Source of the DNA: Clostridium acetobutylicum ATCC 824 | GTDB lineage: Bacteria; Bacillota; Clostridia; Clostridiales; Clostridiaceae | Reading direction: 5' to 3' | Assembly (NCBI RefSeq): GCF_000008765.1 | Contig: NC_003030.1 | Span: forward strand, 406,001 to 470,000 | DNA: 64,000 nt | Shown here: positions 43,795 to 52,512 of the stretch, one piece after another | Numbering within the stretch: the stretch's first letter is position 1 | How the letters are laid out: each line of letters begins with the position of its first letter | Program-made: the position numbers and the translations under genes | The notes under the pieces: generated by a model | Seen by the model: the letters and a program-made list of their open reading frames with translations, nothing else | What the model was told of the DNA's origin: nothing | The model's database searches: none

Positions 43795-45147
43795 ATGAGT
43801 AAAGTAGATACCATTCAAGAAAAACTCATACCGCCAATAATGAAATTTGCTAACTCTAAAATTATAACTGCCATAAAGGATGGAGTTATAATCACAATGC
43901 CACTTACTCTAGTTGGATCAATATTTTTATTGATTGCTAACTTTCCAATTAAATCCTGGAACTCTTGGATGACAGCAATATTTGGACCAAATTGGGCTGT
44001 TCCATTAACTCAGGTTTCAGGTTCAACCTTCGATATAATGGCAATTGCGGCTGTAATAGGAATAGCAGCTCAATATTCAAAAAATGAAGGCCAGGATCCA
44101 GTTACAGCAGGACTTTTAGGTGCAGTAGCATTTTTAATTATCATGCCAAGTTATTCACCAATAAATATAGGTGATAAAGTTGGTGGAATTGTTATGAAAC
44201 ATGCCGACAAGGTTCAAAGTGTAATACCAAAAGCTTGGACCGGCGGTAAAGGAATGATAGCCGCTTTAATTATTGGTGTACTTACAGGTTATATTTATTC
44301 GTGGTTCTTAAAACGTGATATAAGAATCAAACTTCCAGAAAGCGTACCATCAGGTGTTTCAAATGCTTTCTCAGCATTAATTCCAGGTGCTGTTATTATA
44401 ACAGGTTCTATGTTAATATTCATATTCTTTAATATTGTTACAGGTGCAACTGCACTTGAATGGATTTATAAAGTATTACAAATTCCACTACAAGGAATAA
44501 CGGACTCATTAGGTGGAGCAATAGCAATACCATTTGTTATATCTTTCTTCTGGTGGTTTGGTGTTCATGGTGCTACTCTTATCGGTGGTGTTATGAACTC
44601 TATATACCAAGCAAATACATTAGCAAACCAGGATGTTTTCAAAGCTGGACATAAATTAATAGCTTCAGGAGCTGGAAAAAATGCTCACATAGTATGTCAG
44701 CAGTTCCAAGATAACTTTGTAACCTTAGGAGGTTCAGGAATAACTTTAGGACTAGTTGCAGCATGTTTCTTATTCGCTAGATCACAACGTCTTAAACAGT
44801 TAGGTAAATTAGCCTTAGTTCCAGGTTGCTTTAATATAAATGAGCCAGTTCTATTTGGTTTACCAATAGTTTTAAATCCACTTATGTTTATACCATTTTT
44901 GATTTGTCCTCTTGTTTCAGGAATACTAACTTACTTCGCAATATATACTGGTTTAGTACCTTGCTTTACAGCTGTTCAAGCAATATGGACTACACCGCCT
45001 GTACTATCGGGTCTTATAGTTGCAGGTTGGAGAGGAGCGGTACTCCAGCTTATAATAATTGCAATAGCTGCTATAGTTTACTTCCCATTCTTCAAAAGTC
45101 TTGATAAACAATACTATCAAGAAGAGATATCTGGAGAAGCAGAATAG
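43795..45147 (+). CDS. celB: PTS lactose/cellobiose IIC component
   Basis: 450 residues, about ten membrane segments. DGVIITMPLTLVGSIFLLIANFP, FWWFGVHGATLIGGVMNSI and CFNINEPVLFGLPIVLNPLMFIPF are hallmark IIC loops. Imports cellobiose or a related beta-glucoside while IIB phosphorylates it. GAGGAGG precedes ATG 43795. Last gene of the operon. Confidence 0.92.
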   Translation: MSKVDTIQEKLIPPIMKFANSKIITAIKDGVIITMPLTLVGSIFLLIANFPIKSWNSWMTAIFGPNWAVPLTQVSGSTFDIMAIAAVIGIAAQYSKNEGQDPVTAGLLGAVAFLIIMPSYSPINIGDKVGGIVMKHADKVQSVIPKAWTGGKGMIAALIIGVLTGYIYSWFLKRDIRIKLPESVPSGVSNAFSALIPGAVIITGSMLIFIFFNIVTGATALEWIYKVLQIPLQGITDSLGGAIAIPFVISFFWWFGVHGATLIGGVMNSIYQANTLANQDVFKAGHKLIASGAGKNAHIVCQQFQDNFVTLGGSGITLGLVAACFLFARSQRLKQLGKLALVPGCFNINEPVLFGLPIVLNPLMFIPFLICPLVSGILTYFAIYTGLVPCFTAVQAIWTTPPVLSGLIVAGWRGAVLQLIIIAIAAIVYFPFFKSLDKQYYQEEISGEAE

Positions 45148-45155
45148 AAATCTAA

Positions 45156-45320
45156 GGTTAATCTAAATTAAGCTTTGGATTAACCCTGTAAAGAATATGT
45201 ACTGAAGGAAAACTAAGGTAAAACTTAGCTTACCCATATTAGTATTCAGGGGGGAACAGTGTGGATAGTTAAGTTTGCCTGGTTTTCATATACATAAACC
45301 CACAAACTATATTATTTTAG
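45156..45320 (+). other. Structured leader before the 45331 gene
   Basis: GGTTAATC (45156-45163) pairs with GATTAACC (45178-45185) but has no T-run. Further on, GGTAA and TTACC pair around AACTTAGC, ACTGAA and TTCAG can pair around that, and ATAGTTAAGTTTG can pair with CAAACTAT near 45305. Several nested stems in 160 bp suggest a folded leader RNA for the next gene; I match it to no known riboswitch. Confidence 0.35.
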
Positions 45321-45330
45321 GAGGATTAAA

Positions 45331-45609
45331 ATGAAATTATTTAAGATAAAAATCACAGGAAGCTTAGAGGAATTTAAAATTGAGTACTCTTTCTCAACAG
45401 ATTACTTTAACTACAAAGAGTGTACTTATGAAGGAACAGAACAAGAAAGATACGATCAATTCTATGAGGATTTAAAAACAAATGGAGGACCTCAGCCACT
45501 AAACATAAAATTAAAAATGTCAAATGGTGTAATGGATAGAGCGTTCCCTAAAAAGGATCTCCTAAAATTAAAGAATGTCCAAGACTTCGTCAAAAAAATG
45601 TACACCTAA
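45331..45609 (+). CDS. Hypothetical 92-residue protein
   Basis: Small soluble protein, strongly charged, beginning MKLFKIKITGSLEEFKIEYS, with aromatic-rich YFNYKECTYEGTEQERYDQFY in the middle. I recognise no family. ATG 45331 has a good AGGAGG. Its stop codon lies two bases before the first of five 92-bp tandem repeats. If the stop were read through, the repeat would add an open tail in the same frame. Confidence 0.65.
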   Translation: MKLFKIKITGSLEEFKIEYSFSTDYFNYKECTYEGTEQERYDQFYEDLKTNGGPQPLNIKLKMSNGVMDRAFPKKDLLKLKNVQDFVKKMYT

Positions 45610-45610
45610 A

Positions 45611-46070
45611 GAGGTTTGGGCGGAGCCCATTATATTCATGAACTTAGAAAAAACACGTCATTCAAAAAAGAAAATAAACTAATTAAGGATGTCGTTAATA
45701 AAGAGGTTTGGGCGGAGCCCATTATATTCATGAACTTAGAAAAAACACGTCATTCAAAAAAGAAAATAAACTAATTAAGGATGTCGTTAATAAAGAGGTT
45801 TGGGCGGAGCCCATTATATTCATGAACTTAGAAAAAACACGTCATTCAAAAAAGAAAATAAACTAATTAAGGATGTCGTTAATAAAGAGGTTTGGGCGGA
45901 GCCCATTATATTCATGAACTTAGAAAAAACACGTCATTCAAAAAAGAAAATAAACTAATTAAGGATGTCGTTAATAAAGAGGTTTGGGCGGAGCCCATTA
46001 TAATCATGAACTTAGAAAAAACACGTCATTCAAAAAAGAAAATAAGCTAATTAAGGATGTTGTTAATAAA
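45611..46070. repeat. Five tandem 92-bp repeats
   Basis: Units begin at 45611, 45703, 45795, 45887 and 45979, each starting GAGGTTTGGGCGGAGCCC. The first four look identical; the fifth has three substitutions. Each unit holds the small stem GGGC-GGA-GCCC and, in one frame, codes VWAEPIIFMN followed after 13 codons by TAA. No spacers are present, so it is not CRISPR. Diverged single copies lie at about 47195-47400 and 50318-50400. A degenerate sixth start (GGGGGTTGG) follows at 46071. Beyond it, to 46200, there are only short hairpins (for example ATAGCGTAA/TTACGCTAT). Confidence 0.92.
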
Positions 46071-46229
46071 GGGGGTTGGAAAGATAGCGTAAATCCATCA
46101 TTACGCTATACTATTTCTACGATTATCACTCAAATAATAATGCTAGCTACAAAAATTCATATAAATACACCTCTACCTTTAATATAGGTAGTATTAAAAG
46201 ACAAATAAGTTGCAATGGGGTAACAACCT

Positions 46230-46289
46230 AAAAAACACGTCTTAGCTAATGAAAAATAAATTTCATATGAAAGCTAGGGCGTGTTTTTT
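46230..46289. terminator. Bidirectional terminator between repeat region and lipoprotein gene
   Basis: Arms around AAAAAACACGTC-TT-AGCT (46230-46247) and AGCT-AGGGCGTGTTTTTT (46272-46289), with an inner ATGAAA/TTTCAT pairing. A6 and T6 ends allow termination in both directions. The AAAAAACACGTC string is also found inside every 92-bp repeat. Confidence 0.75.
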
Positions 46290-46291
46290 AA

Positions 46292-46984
46292 TTATTTTAA
46301 AGGCATTGAGCCCGTAACAAATCTATATTCTAAAGTATTTTCATTATCATTATATTGAACAACTCTTATAGTCTCAAAGGATTTAGCATTATTTTTTACT
46401 CTATTTGCTAAAACTTTTTTAGTATAATCTTTATCTACCTGCTTTACCGAAGAATTAAAGTCTTTAAAATCATAATTGCTATTTCCAGTTAAGCTGGTTA
46501 TAAATTCCCTTAGAAACTTACAATATCTAGTATCAAAATGTTTATTGTTTTTTTGTCTTACATCCAACTCAACATTGTTATAAGCTGTTGTATTTCCCTT
46601 TCCATCAGTTATAATATCACCAGTATATGAAATATCATACACATTTCCATTATTGCCATTTTCTTTTATATCTTTAGCATTAAAAGCTAACCAATTACCT
46701 TTAGAATATTTATCATTCAAAGTATATTTAATTCCATATTTATCACATATTAATTTCAATTTATCTATTATATTTTGTCCTTGAGATACAAATTTACTTC
46801 GAGTTACGCTATATTTTGATTTTAAATTAGTACTAGTGTTACTAGGTATCCACTTTGATTTAACGGAAGCTTTAGACTTTGATGAATTATCGTCGGATTG
46901 ACCTGTTTTTGAGCAACCTACTGATAATAGTATCATAAACATTATAGCAATACTGCAAAGAATTTTTATCTTTTTTTCTTTCAC
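46292..46984 (-). CDS. Hypothetical lipoprotein
   Basis: About 230 residues. Signal IKILCSIAIMFMILLSVGC with a lipobox Cys, then a Ser/Lys-rich linker and a soluble domain with no family I recognise. Basic overall and probably attached to the outer face of the membrane. GTG 46984 lies 11 nt from AAGGA and gives a normal signal peptide; ATG 46996 overlaps that site, so I prefer GTG. Single gene between a terminator and a long spacer. Confidence 0.7.
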   Translation of the reverse strand: MKEKKIKILCSIAIMFMILLSVGCSKTGQSDDNSSKSKASVKSKWIPSNTSTNLKSKYSVTRSKFVSQGQNIIDKLKLICDKYGIKYTLNDKYSKGNWLAFNAKDIKENGNNGNVYDISYTGDIITDGKGNTTAYNNVELDVRQKNNKHFDTRYCKFLREFITSLTGNSNYDFKDFNSSVKQVDKDYTKKVLANRVKNNAKSFETIRVVQYNDNENTLEYRFVTGSMPLK

Positions 46985-47194
46985 TAAATTACACATCCTT
47001 TGTTAATTGTAAAAACTTGTTTATATTATAATATAATTATTTAAAATTATTATAACTAATATTAAAGTTTACATTTAAAACATATTATAAAGGTAGAAAA
47101 TTTAGGAGTCAAGCACTACATATAGGTATTTATAAAGAAAAATGTTTTGTGCTAAGGCTAATAATAGGTATTAAAACTTCAAAATATCAATTCA

Positions 47195-47400
47195 AATAGT
47201 TCAAAGAAAATAAAATTAATAAGATATGTAAGTTAGTATAGGGAGGGTGACAAAGTACATTAGGATTATGAACTCAAATTAACTCATCTTTTATCAAAGC
47301 TAATAAACTCTAATACAACATATAAATTAGGCCAGAGGTTTTGGCAGAGCCCATTAGAATCATAAACCCCAATCAATCCGTCTTTTATCAAATAAAAATA
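47195..47400. repeat. Decayed copies of the 92-bp repeat family
   Basis: 47195-47240 matches the right half of the family (CAAAGAAAATAAAATTAATA, then GATATGTAAGTTAG). 47258-47300 matches the left-middle part (TTAGGATTATGAACTCAAAT). 47335-47395 is a fuller copy beginning AGAGGTTTTGGCAGAGCCC. At least two to three old units thus lie in the spacer between the lipoprotein gene and the metB promoter. The rest of 46985-47490 shows nothing else I can name. Confidence 0.7.
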
Positions 47401-47497
47401 TACCGACTAAAATTATCAGCGAAATAAATTAAAAACATAAAACATTGCATTAAAGGAATATTTAGAGTGGCTAATAAGCTAGCATAGAAAAATATTC

Positions 47498-47526
47498 TTG
47501 ACAATTAAAATAATAGAACATATAAT
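47498..47526 (+). promoter_or_regulatory. metB operon promoter
   Basis: Consensus -35 TTGACA (47498-47503), 17-bp spacer, consensus -10 TATAAT (47521-47526), about 35 bp before the SAM-I aptamer. Confidence 0.9.
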
Positions 47527-47561
47527 AATCATATTAAACAAGTTCGAAAACTAAATAATTG

Positions 47562-47720
47562 TTTCTTATCAAGAGTGACGGAGGGATAGGCCCTATGAAG
47601 TCCGGCAACATCCAATTATTTTGGAGATGTGCTAATTCCTACAGGTTTATCCTGAGAGATGAGAATGTTTTTAAAACTGCTTCTTATTTTTTAATGGATA
47701 AGAAGCAGTTTTATTTTTTT
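47562..47720 (+). ncRNA. SAM-I (S-box) riboswitch with terminator
   Basis: The aptamer at 47562-47666 has P1 arms TTCTTATC and GATGAGAA, and the core strings AAGAGTGACGGAGGGA, GGCCCTATGAAGTCCGGCAA, GTGCTAATTCCTACAG and TCCTGAGAGATGAGAA, all diagnostic for S-box RNAs. A terminator follows: AAAACTGCTTCTTAT (47673-47687) and ATAAGAAGCAGTTTT (47698-47712) plus a T7 run. The CTTCTTAT strand can instead pair with the P1 region. So high S-adenosylmethionine stops transcription of metB and metC. Confidence 0.97.
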
Positions 47721-47740
47721 ATTATTAGGAGGAGAAGATT

Positions 47741-48895
47741 ATGGGAGAAATAGATTGTAGAAATTTTGAGACAAAAGCAGTTCATGGGGAGAGTGGTTTT
47801 GAGAGCAGAACTGGGGCAATAAGCTACCCAATATACCAAAGTTCTACCTTTAGACATGAAGGCTTAAATAAAGGAACTGGATATGATTATTCAAGAACAG
47901 GAAATCCCACTAGAGATGAAGTTGAAAAGACAGTTGCAGCACTTGAAAATGGTAGAGCGTGTCTCGCATACTCCTCTGGTATGGCTGCAATATCAAGTGT
48001 TCTTACCATATTTAAAGGTGGAGATCATATAATCGTTTCAGATGACTTGTATGGAGGAACCTATAGAATATTTGAGGAGATATATGAACATTATGGAATT
48101 GAAGTCACATATACAGATACAACAAGCACTGAAAATATAGAAAAGGAATTGAGGGAAAATACAAAAGCCATATACCTAGAAACTCCAACAAACCCTCTTA
48201 TGAAAATTACTGATATAAGAGAGGTTAGTAAATTAGCAAAAGAACATAATACTTTACTTATAGTGGACAATACTTTTATGACGCCTTACTATCAAAAACC
48301 ACTAGAGCTTGGAGCAGACATAGTTCTTCACAGCGGAACTAAGTATCTTTGTGGACATAATGATGCCTTAGCAGGTTTTGTCATTTTAAATGATGAAAGG
48401 TTAATTGAAAAGCTTAGATTTATACAAAACTCTGTTGGAGCTGTGCTTGCACCTTTTGATAGTTGGCTAATTTTAAGAGGAATAAAAACCCTTCACATAA
48501 GACTTGATAGACAGCAGGAAAACGCAATTAAAATAGCAAACTTCTTAAAAAAACATAAGAAAATTACAAAGGTTCTTTATCCAGGATTAGAGGAGCACGT
48601 TGGTCATGATATTTTAAAAAGTGAAGCATCAGGTTTTGGAGCAATGATTTCCTTTTACGTAGATAGTAAAGAAACCGTAGAAAAAGTACTTGAAAGCGTA
48701 AAAGTAATAATTTTTGCTGAAAGCCTTGGTGGAGTGGAAAGTTTAATAACCTATCCTTATACTCAAACTCATGCAGATATTCCAGATGATATAAGGAAAA
48801 GGCTAGGCGTTACAGATAAGCTTCTTAGATTTTCTGTGGGAATCGAAAATGTAGATGATTTAATAAAAGACTTAGATAAAGCATTGCAAGCATAA
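47741..48895 (+). CDS. metB: Cystathionine gamma-synthase
   Basis: 384 residues, Cys/Met metabolism PLP family. YDYSRTGNPTRDEVE, YSSGMAAISSVL, and the PLP lysine in LHSGTKYLCGHNDALAG. VESLITYPYTQTHADIP near the end is the substrate carboxylate region. Joins an activated homoserine and cysteine into cystathionine. First of two tandem homologous genes under the SAM-I riboswitch; gamma-synthase rather than lyase is inferred from order and pairing. AGGAGGAG precedes ATG 47741. Confidence 0.88.
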   Translation: MGEIDCRNFETKAVHGESGFESRTGAISYPIYQSSTFRHEGLNKGTGYDYSRTGNPTRDEVEKTVAALENGRACLAYSSGMAAISSVLTIFKGGDHIIVSDDLYGGTYRIFEEIYEHYGIEVTYTDTTSTENIEKELRENTKAIYLETPTNPLMKITDIREVSKLAKEHNTLLIVDNTFMTPYYQKPLELGADIVLHSGTKYLCGHNDALAGFVILNDERLIEKLRFIQNSVGAVLAPFDSWLILRGIKTLHIRLDRQQENAIKIANFLKKHKKITKVLYPGLEEHVGHDILKSEASGFGAMISFYVDSKETVEKVLESVKVIIFAESLGGVESLITYPYTQTHADIPDDIRKRLGVTDKLLRFSVGIENVDDLIKDLDKALQA

Positions 48896-48915
48896 ATATT
48901 AAGGGGGATTTTAAA

Positions 48916-50049
48916 ATGAAATTTGGAACCAAGCTTATACACAGCGGATTTGAAGGAGATAAGGCAACAGGAGCTATAAGTACTCCCATATATCAAACTT
49001 CAACCTTTCATCAAGAAAACATAGATGGACATGTAACTTATGATTACGCAAGATCAGGAAATCCTACACGTGAAGCATTAGAAAATACAATAGCTCTTTT
49101 AGAAGGAGGTTACAAAGGCTTTGCTTTTTCATCAGGCATGGCGGCAATTTCCTCGGTTTTGAGCATTTTTTCAGCCCATGATCACATAATCGTACCAAAA
49201 GACGTTTATGGAGGAACCTACAGAATAACAACACAATTTTTTTCAAGGTTTGAAGTTGAGTGTGAATTTGTAGATACAACAGATATAAATGAAGTTCAGA
49301 GAGCAATAAAAAAGAACACAAAAGCAATTTATATAGAAACACCATCAAACCCACTTATGAAAATAACAGATATAAGGGCAATAGTTGAACTTGCAAGAGA
49401 ATACAAGTTATTGGTTATTGCAGACAATACATTTATGTCACCATATCTTCAAAGACCACTAGAGCTTGGAGCGGATATAGTAGTTCATAGTGCTACAAAA
49501 TTTTTAAATGGACACAGTGACATTGTTGCAGGCCTTGTTGTTGCGAAAAATAAAGAGCTAGCGGATAAGATTTACTTTGTTCAAAATGCCTTTGGAGCAG
49601 TGCTTAGTCCACAAGATTCATGGTTATTATTGAGAGGAATGAAAACCCTTAAGGTAAGGCTAAATTATCAACAAAATAATGCCACAGAGCTTGCAAAATG
49701 GCTTCTACTTAACAAATTTGTTGATAGAGTACACTATCCAGGAATGCCTAGCCATGAAGGCAGAGAAATACACCTTTCCCAAGCCTCAGGAGCAGGAGCT
49801 GTATTGTCCTTTGAAGCATGCAGCACTGAAAAAGCAAAAAGCTTTATGAAAAAAGTGAAATGTGCTGCCGTTGGCGTAAGTCTTGGGGGAGTAGAAACTA
49901 TAGTCTCATATCCAGCTAAAATGTCCCATGCAGAAATCCCTCATAATGAAAGGATTAAACTTGGAATAGGTGACAATCTAATAAGAGTATCTGTTGGACT
50001 TGAGGACATAGAAGATTTAATTGAGAATTTCAAAATAGCACTTGAGTAG
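48916..50049 (+). CDS. metC: Cystathionine beta-lyase
   Basis: 377 residues, same PLP family. YDYARSGNPTREALE, FSSGMAAISSVLS, and PLP lysine in VHSATKFLNGHSDIVAG. Splits cystathionine into homocysteine, ammonia and pyruvate. Follows metB by 20 bp behind AAGGGGG and is clearly a paralog of it. Lyase specificity (beta versus gamma) cannot be fixed from sequence alone, but the methionine-directed riboswitch favours the beta-lyase. Confidence 0.86.
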   Translation: MKFGTKLIHSGFEGDKATGAISTPIYQTSTFHQENIDGHVTYDYARSGNPTREALENTIALLEGGYKGFAFSSGMAAISSVLSIFSAHDHIIVPKDVYGGTYRITTQFFSRFEVECEFVDTTDINEVQRAIKKNTKAIYIETPSNPLMKITDIRAIVELAREYKLLVIADNTFMSPYLQRPLELGADIVVHSATKFLNGHSDIVAGLVVAKNKELADKIYFVQNAFGAVLSPQDSWLLLRGMKTLKVRLNYQQNNATELAKWLLLNKFVDRVHYPGMPSHEGREIHLSQASGAGAVLSFEACSTEKAKSFMKKVKCAAVGVSLGGVETIVSYPAKMSHAEIPHNERIKLGIGDNLIRVSVGLEDIEDLIENFKIALE

Positions 50050-50120
50050 AAAATATTCTCATGGGTAAGTTAATTTATAATTATTTATTGAAAAAATGAT
50101 ATTCAATTTATGATCGAATC

Positions 50121-50213
50121 AAGAATGGAAGAATTTTTATTGATTTTTCCATTCTAAAGAAAAAATAAAATCACCGTGAAGCTTTCATAATAAAAGCCTA
50201 CAGGTGATTTTTT
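50121..50213 (+). terminator. Double hairpin after metC
   Basis: AGAATGGAA/TTCCATTCT (50121-50156) is followed by AAAATCACC (50167-50175) and GGTGATTTTTT (50202-50213). The second has a run of six T and is the main terminator. Confidence 0.8.
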
Positions 50214-50251
50214 CATGTGCTTTGTAAAGATTTTAAGGAAATTATTTGTTA

Positions 50252-50383
50252 ATGGTGATAGAGGAGTATAATGAATTTAAGGAATGGCTTAAAACCGTTG
50301 GTACACCTTCAGGGGTTTGGGCGGAGCCCATTAGAATCATGAACTCAAAGCAATCCGTCTTTCAAAAAAGGAAACAAAATTAA
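50252..50383 (+). repeat. Single copy of the 92-bp repeat fused to a short reading frame
   Basis: A 43-codon frame opens at ATG 50252 (MVIEEYNEFKEWLKTVGTPS), runs into the repeat at about 50318, and continues GVWAEPIRIMNSKQSV to TAA 50381. The VWAEPI-x-x-MN stretch is the same peptide read from the units at 45611, despite DNA divergence. It may be the tail of a lost gene extended by the element. Downstream the repeat continues to about 50405 (TATGTAAGTTGGCATGGG). The rest of 50050-50574 holds only terminators. Confidence 0.6.
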
Positions 50384-50469
50384 TATGATATGTAAGTTGG
50401 CATGGGTATTTTCACCAGTAAAACTTCAGAATAGTGTGTAAATACATATTAATTATGAATATAAAAATA

Positions 50470-50521
50470 CTACCCCAAAACAAAAATTAGAGTATAGAAT
50501 CTAAGTCTTGTTTTGAGGTAG
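50470..50521 (-). terminator. Terminator of the peptidoglycan-binding protein gene
   Basis: Arms CTACCCCAAAACAA (50470-50483) and TTGTTTTGAGGTAG (50508-50521) pair in 13 of 14 positions. It lies about 55 bp past the stop codon. Confidence 0.6.
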
Positions 50522-50574
50522 AGTAATTATCAATTAAGTATGCTATTATATATATCTTCTAACTAAAATGCCGT

Positions 50575-51030
50575 CTATAGATCCCATGGGCCTAATTTAG
50601 CCCAAGTTTGAGAACCAACCTTACCATCTGTAGCTAATCCGTTATATTTTTGGAATAATTCTACAAGGCATAGAGTATTGTAACCGAAGATGCCATCTTC
50701 GAAAGCAGATTCAGATCCAGTAGCACCATATTTTTGACCGTCATCTATGTGATGTCTATTGAAGTAATAGTAGAGGCCAGTTTGAACTTCCTTGACAGCA
50801 TATCCAATATCACCATCTTGAACAATTCCGCCACCATTTAAAATTGCAACAATGTTTGGACCACCGCTTGGACCATAGTTAAATGACTCATGGATTGTAT
50901 TTGCAGCAGTAGCAGTAGCGGTAGCAGGTACCTGTGCTTTTGTATTATCAGTAGCAGCAAATGCAGTTGAAGAAATTAAAACAGTAGACATAATTCCTAA
51001 AGATAAAGCTTTCATTTTTAAGTTTCTCAT
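50575..51030 (-). CDS. Secreted peptidoglycan-binding (PG_binding_1-like) protein
   Basis: 151 residues. Signal peptide (MKALSLGIMSTVLISSTAFAA), a Thr/Ala linker, then one domain of about 90 residues. IGYAVKEVQTGLYYYFN, EDGIFGYNTLCLVELFQKYNGLATDGKVGSQTWAKLG is the classical peptidoglycan-binding repeat. No catalytic domain is attached, so it may bind the wall on its own or act with an amidase. ATG 51030 has AGGGGGA; the upstream in-frame start at 51078 lies before that site. The 354-bp spacer to kdgR shows nothing else until the kdgR promoter. Confidence 0.85.
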   Translation of the reverse strand: MRNLKMKALSLGIMSTVLISSTAFAATDNTKAQVPATATATAANTIHESFNYGPSGGPNIVAILNGGGIVQDGDIGYAVKEVQTGLYYYFNRHHIDDGQKYGATGSESAFEDGIFGYNTLCLVELFQKYNGLATDGKVGSQTWAKLGPWDL

Positions 51031-51319
51031 TTTTAATCCCCCTGTAAATTTTATTTTTAATACATATATAACATACATCTAAAATACATAAATGTAAAAT
51101 ACTGTATTTAAACGTTTTCTGTTATAATGATTTAAATAAGACAGGTTATTTCAAATAAATGTAAAATATTTAAATTACATTTGTAGTTGTACAATTGAAA
51201 AAAATTATCTGTTAAGCTATAATTAATACAAAAGTAATAATACTACCCAATAAAGTTTTTTATTACTGATAAAGTCTATCAAAAATACCTTATCTGTAAT
51301 TTAAAATTCAATTTCCTTA

Positions 51320-51368
51320 TTGCAATCTACTTGTCTTAGTAGTATGATGTATTTGGGAAACCGGTTAC
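51320..51368 (+). promoter_or_regulatory. kdgR promoter and operator
   Basis: -35 TTGCAA (51320-51325), 17-bp spacer, -10 TATGAT (51343-51348), then GAAACCGGTTAC (51357-51368) at about +3. The GAAACCGRTT core recurs before kdgA. Suggests autorepression. Confidence 0.65.
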
Positions 51369-51384
51369 TAAAGGATGGTGAAAA

Positions 51385-52419
51385 ATGGACAATAATAAAA
51401 AGGTAGTAATAGACGACGTGGCTAAATTAGCTGGAGTTTCTAAGGCAACTATATCTAGGTACCTAAATGGAAAATTTGAATACATGTCAGAAAAAACTAA
51501 GGACAGAATAAAAGAATCCATTGAAGAACTTAATTATAGACCTAACAACATAGCTAGAAGCTTAAAATCAAATAAAAGCAAACTTATAGGAGTTGTAATA
51601 GCGGACCTTACAAACCCATTTTCATCCATAATAATCAAAGGAATCGGAGATGAATGCAAGGCTAGGGGTTACAACATGGTTATTGCAAATTCAGATAATG
51701 ATGTTAAGCAGGAAGAGGAATATATAAAATCTCTTTTAGATCAAAGAGTTGAGGGAATTATAGTTAATAGTACGGGCTATAATGAGGAATTTTTGCTCAG
51801 CATAAAAGAGAGAGGTATTCCTGTATCCATGGTTGACAGAACCTTTTGTGAAGATAAAGTTGATTCTGTTAAAAGTAACAACTATGACATCACTGTTGAG
51901 ACCATTAACTATCTTATAGATGCAGGTTTTAATAGTCTATGTTTCTTTACTGAAAGACTTGATAATATAAAGCCTAGAATAGAAAGAGAAAGGGCATTTA
52001 TTGATGTTTGCAGTAAAAGACTTAAAAAGGAAAACTATAATATTTCAGTTGTAGACTATAGTAAGGCTGGAAATTTAGAAGTGAACATATATAAGTTTTT
52101 AAATAATTATAGTGGTAAAAAAGCGATATTTGCAGTCAACGGAGTTGTTCTACTTCATACTTTGAGTGCAATTAATAAGTTAAATATAAATGTTCCAAAG
52201 GATTTAGGAATTTGTGGTTATGATAACTGGGGATGGGCAGCGCTTATACCACCAGGAATTACTACTATTTCGCAGCCATCATATGAAATGGGATCTGAGG
52301 CAGCAAAGCTTGTACTTGATAGAATTGAAGGCAAAGCTTCTTTAGGAGCAGTTTGTAAAACCTTAAGTGCAAAGCTTGAGATAAGAGGGTCAACAATACC
52401 TTTAAATATGCCAACATAG
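51385..52419 (+). CDS. kdgR: LacI-family regulator KdgR
   Basis: 344 residues. LacI HTH VVIDDVAKLAGVSKATISRYLNGKFEYMSEKT and hinge NYRPNNIARSLKSNKSKLIG, then a periplasmic-binding-like sensor with IADLTNPFSSIIIKGI, LLDQRVEGIIVNST and GYDNWGWAALIPPGITTISQPSYEMG. It lies directly upstream of kdgA, kdgK and is named from that context (B. subtilis-type KdgR). Predicted operators are at 51357 and 52467, and also at 13695-13724 over the start of the other LacI gene. Effector probably KDG (inference). AAGGATGG upstream. Confidence 0.85.
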   Translation: MDNNKKVVIDDVAKLAGVSKATISRYLNGKFEYMSEKTKDRIKESIEELNYRPNNIARSLKSNKSKLIGVVIADLTNPFSSIIIKGIGDECKARGYNMVIANSDNDVKQEEEYIKSLLDQRVEGIIVNSTGYNEEFLLSIKERGIPVSMVDRTFCEDKVDSVKSNNYDITVETINYLIDAGFNSLCFFTERLDNIKPRIERERAFIDVCSKRLKKENYNISVVDYSKAGNLEVNIYKFLNNYSGKKAIFAVNGVVLLHTLSAINKLNINVPKDLGICGYDNWGWAALIPPGITTISQPSYEMGSEAAKLVLDRIEGKASLGAVCKTLSAKLEIRGSTIPLNMPT

Positions 52420-52429
52420 TTTTTCTATG

Positions 52430-52479
52430 TTGACATATTTAAAGATAATAACATATATATTTTTTAGAAACCGATTTAC
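52430..52479 (+). promoter_or_regulatory. kdgA promoter and operator
   Basis: -35 TTGACA (52430-52435), 18-bp spacer, -10 TATATA (52454-52459), operator GAAACCGATTTAC (52467-52479) just after it. A small hairpin CAACATAG/CTATGTTG (52412-52431) ends kdgR and overlaps the -35. Confidence 0.65.
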
Positions 52480-52512
52480 AAAACAATTAGGAATGAAAGG
52501 AAGTATAAAATT

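Noticed and set aside
45611-46070. CRISPR array
   Set aside because: The 92-bp units are contiguous with no variable spacers, and no cas genes are nearby.
45984-46187. 67-codon plus-strand reading frame
   Set aside because: It is produced by the fifth repeat unit running into non-coding DNA. It has no ribosome site.
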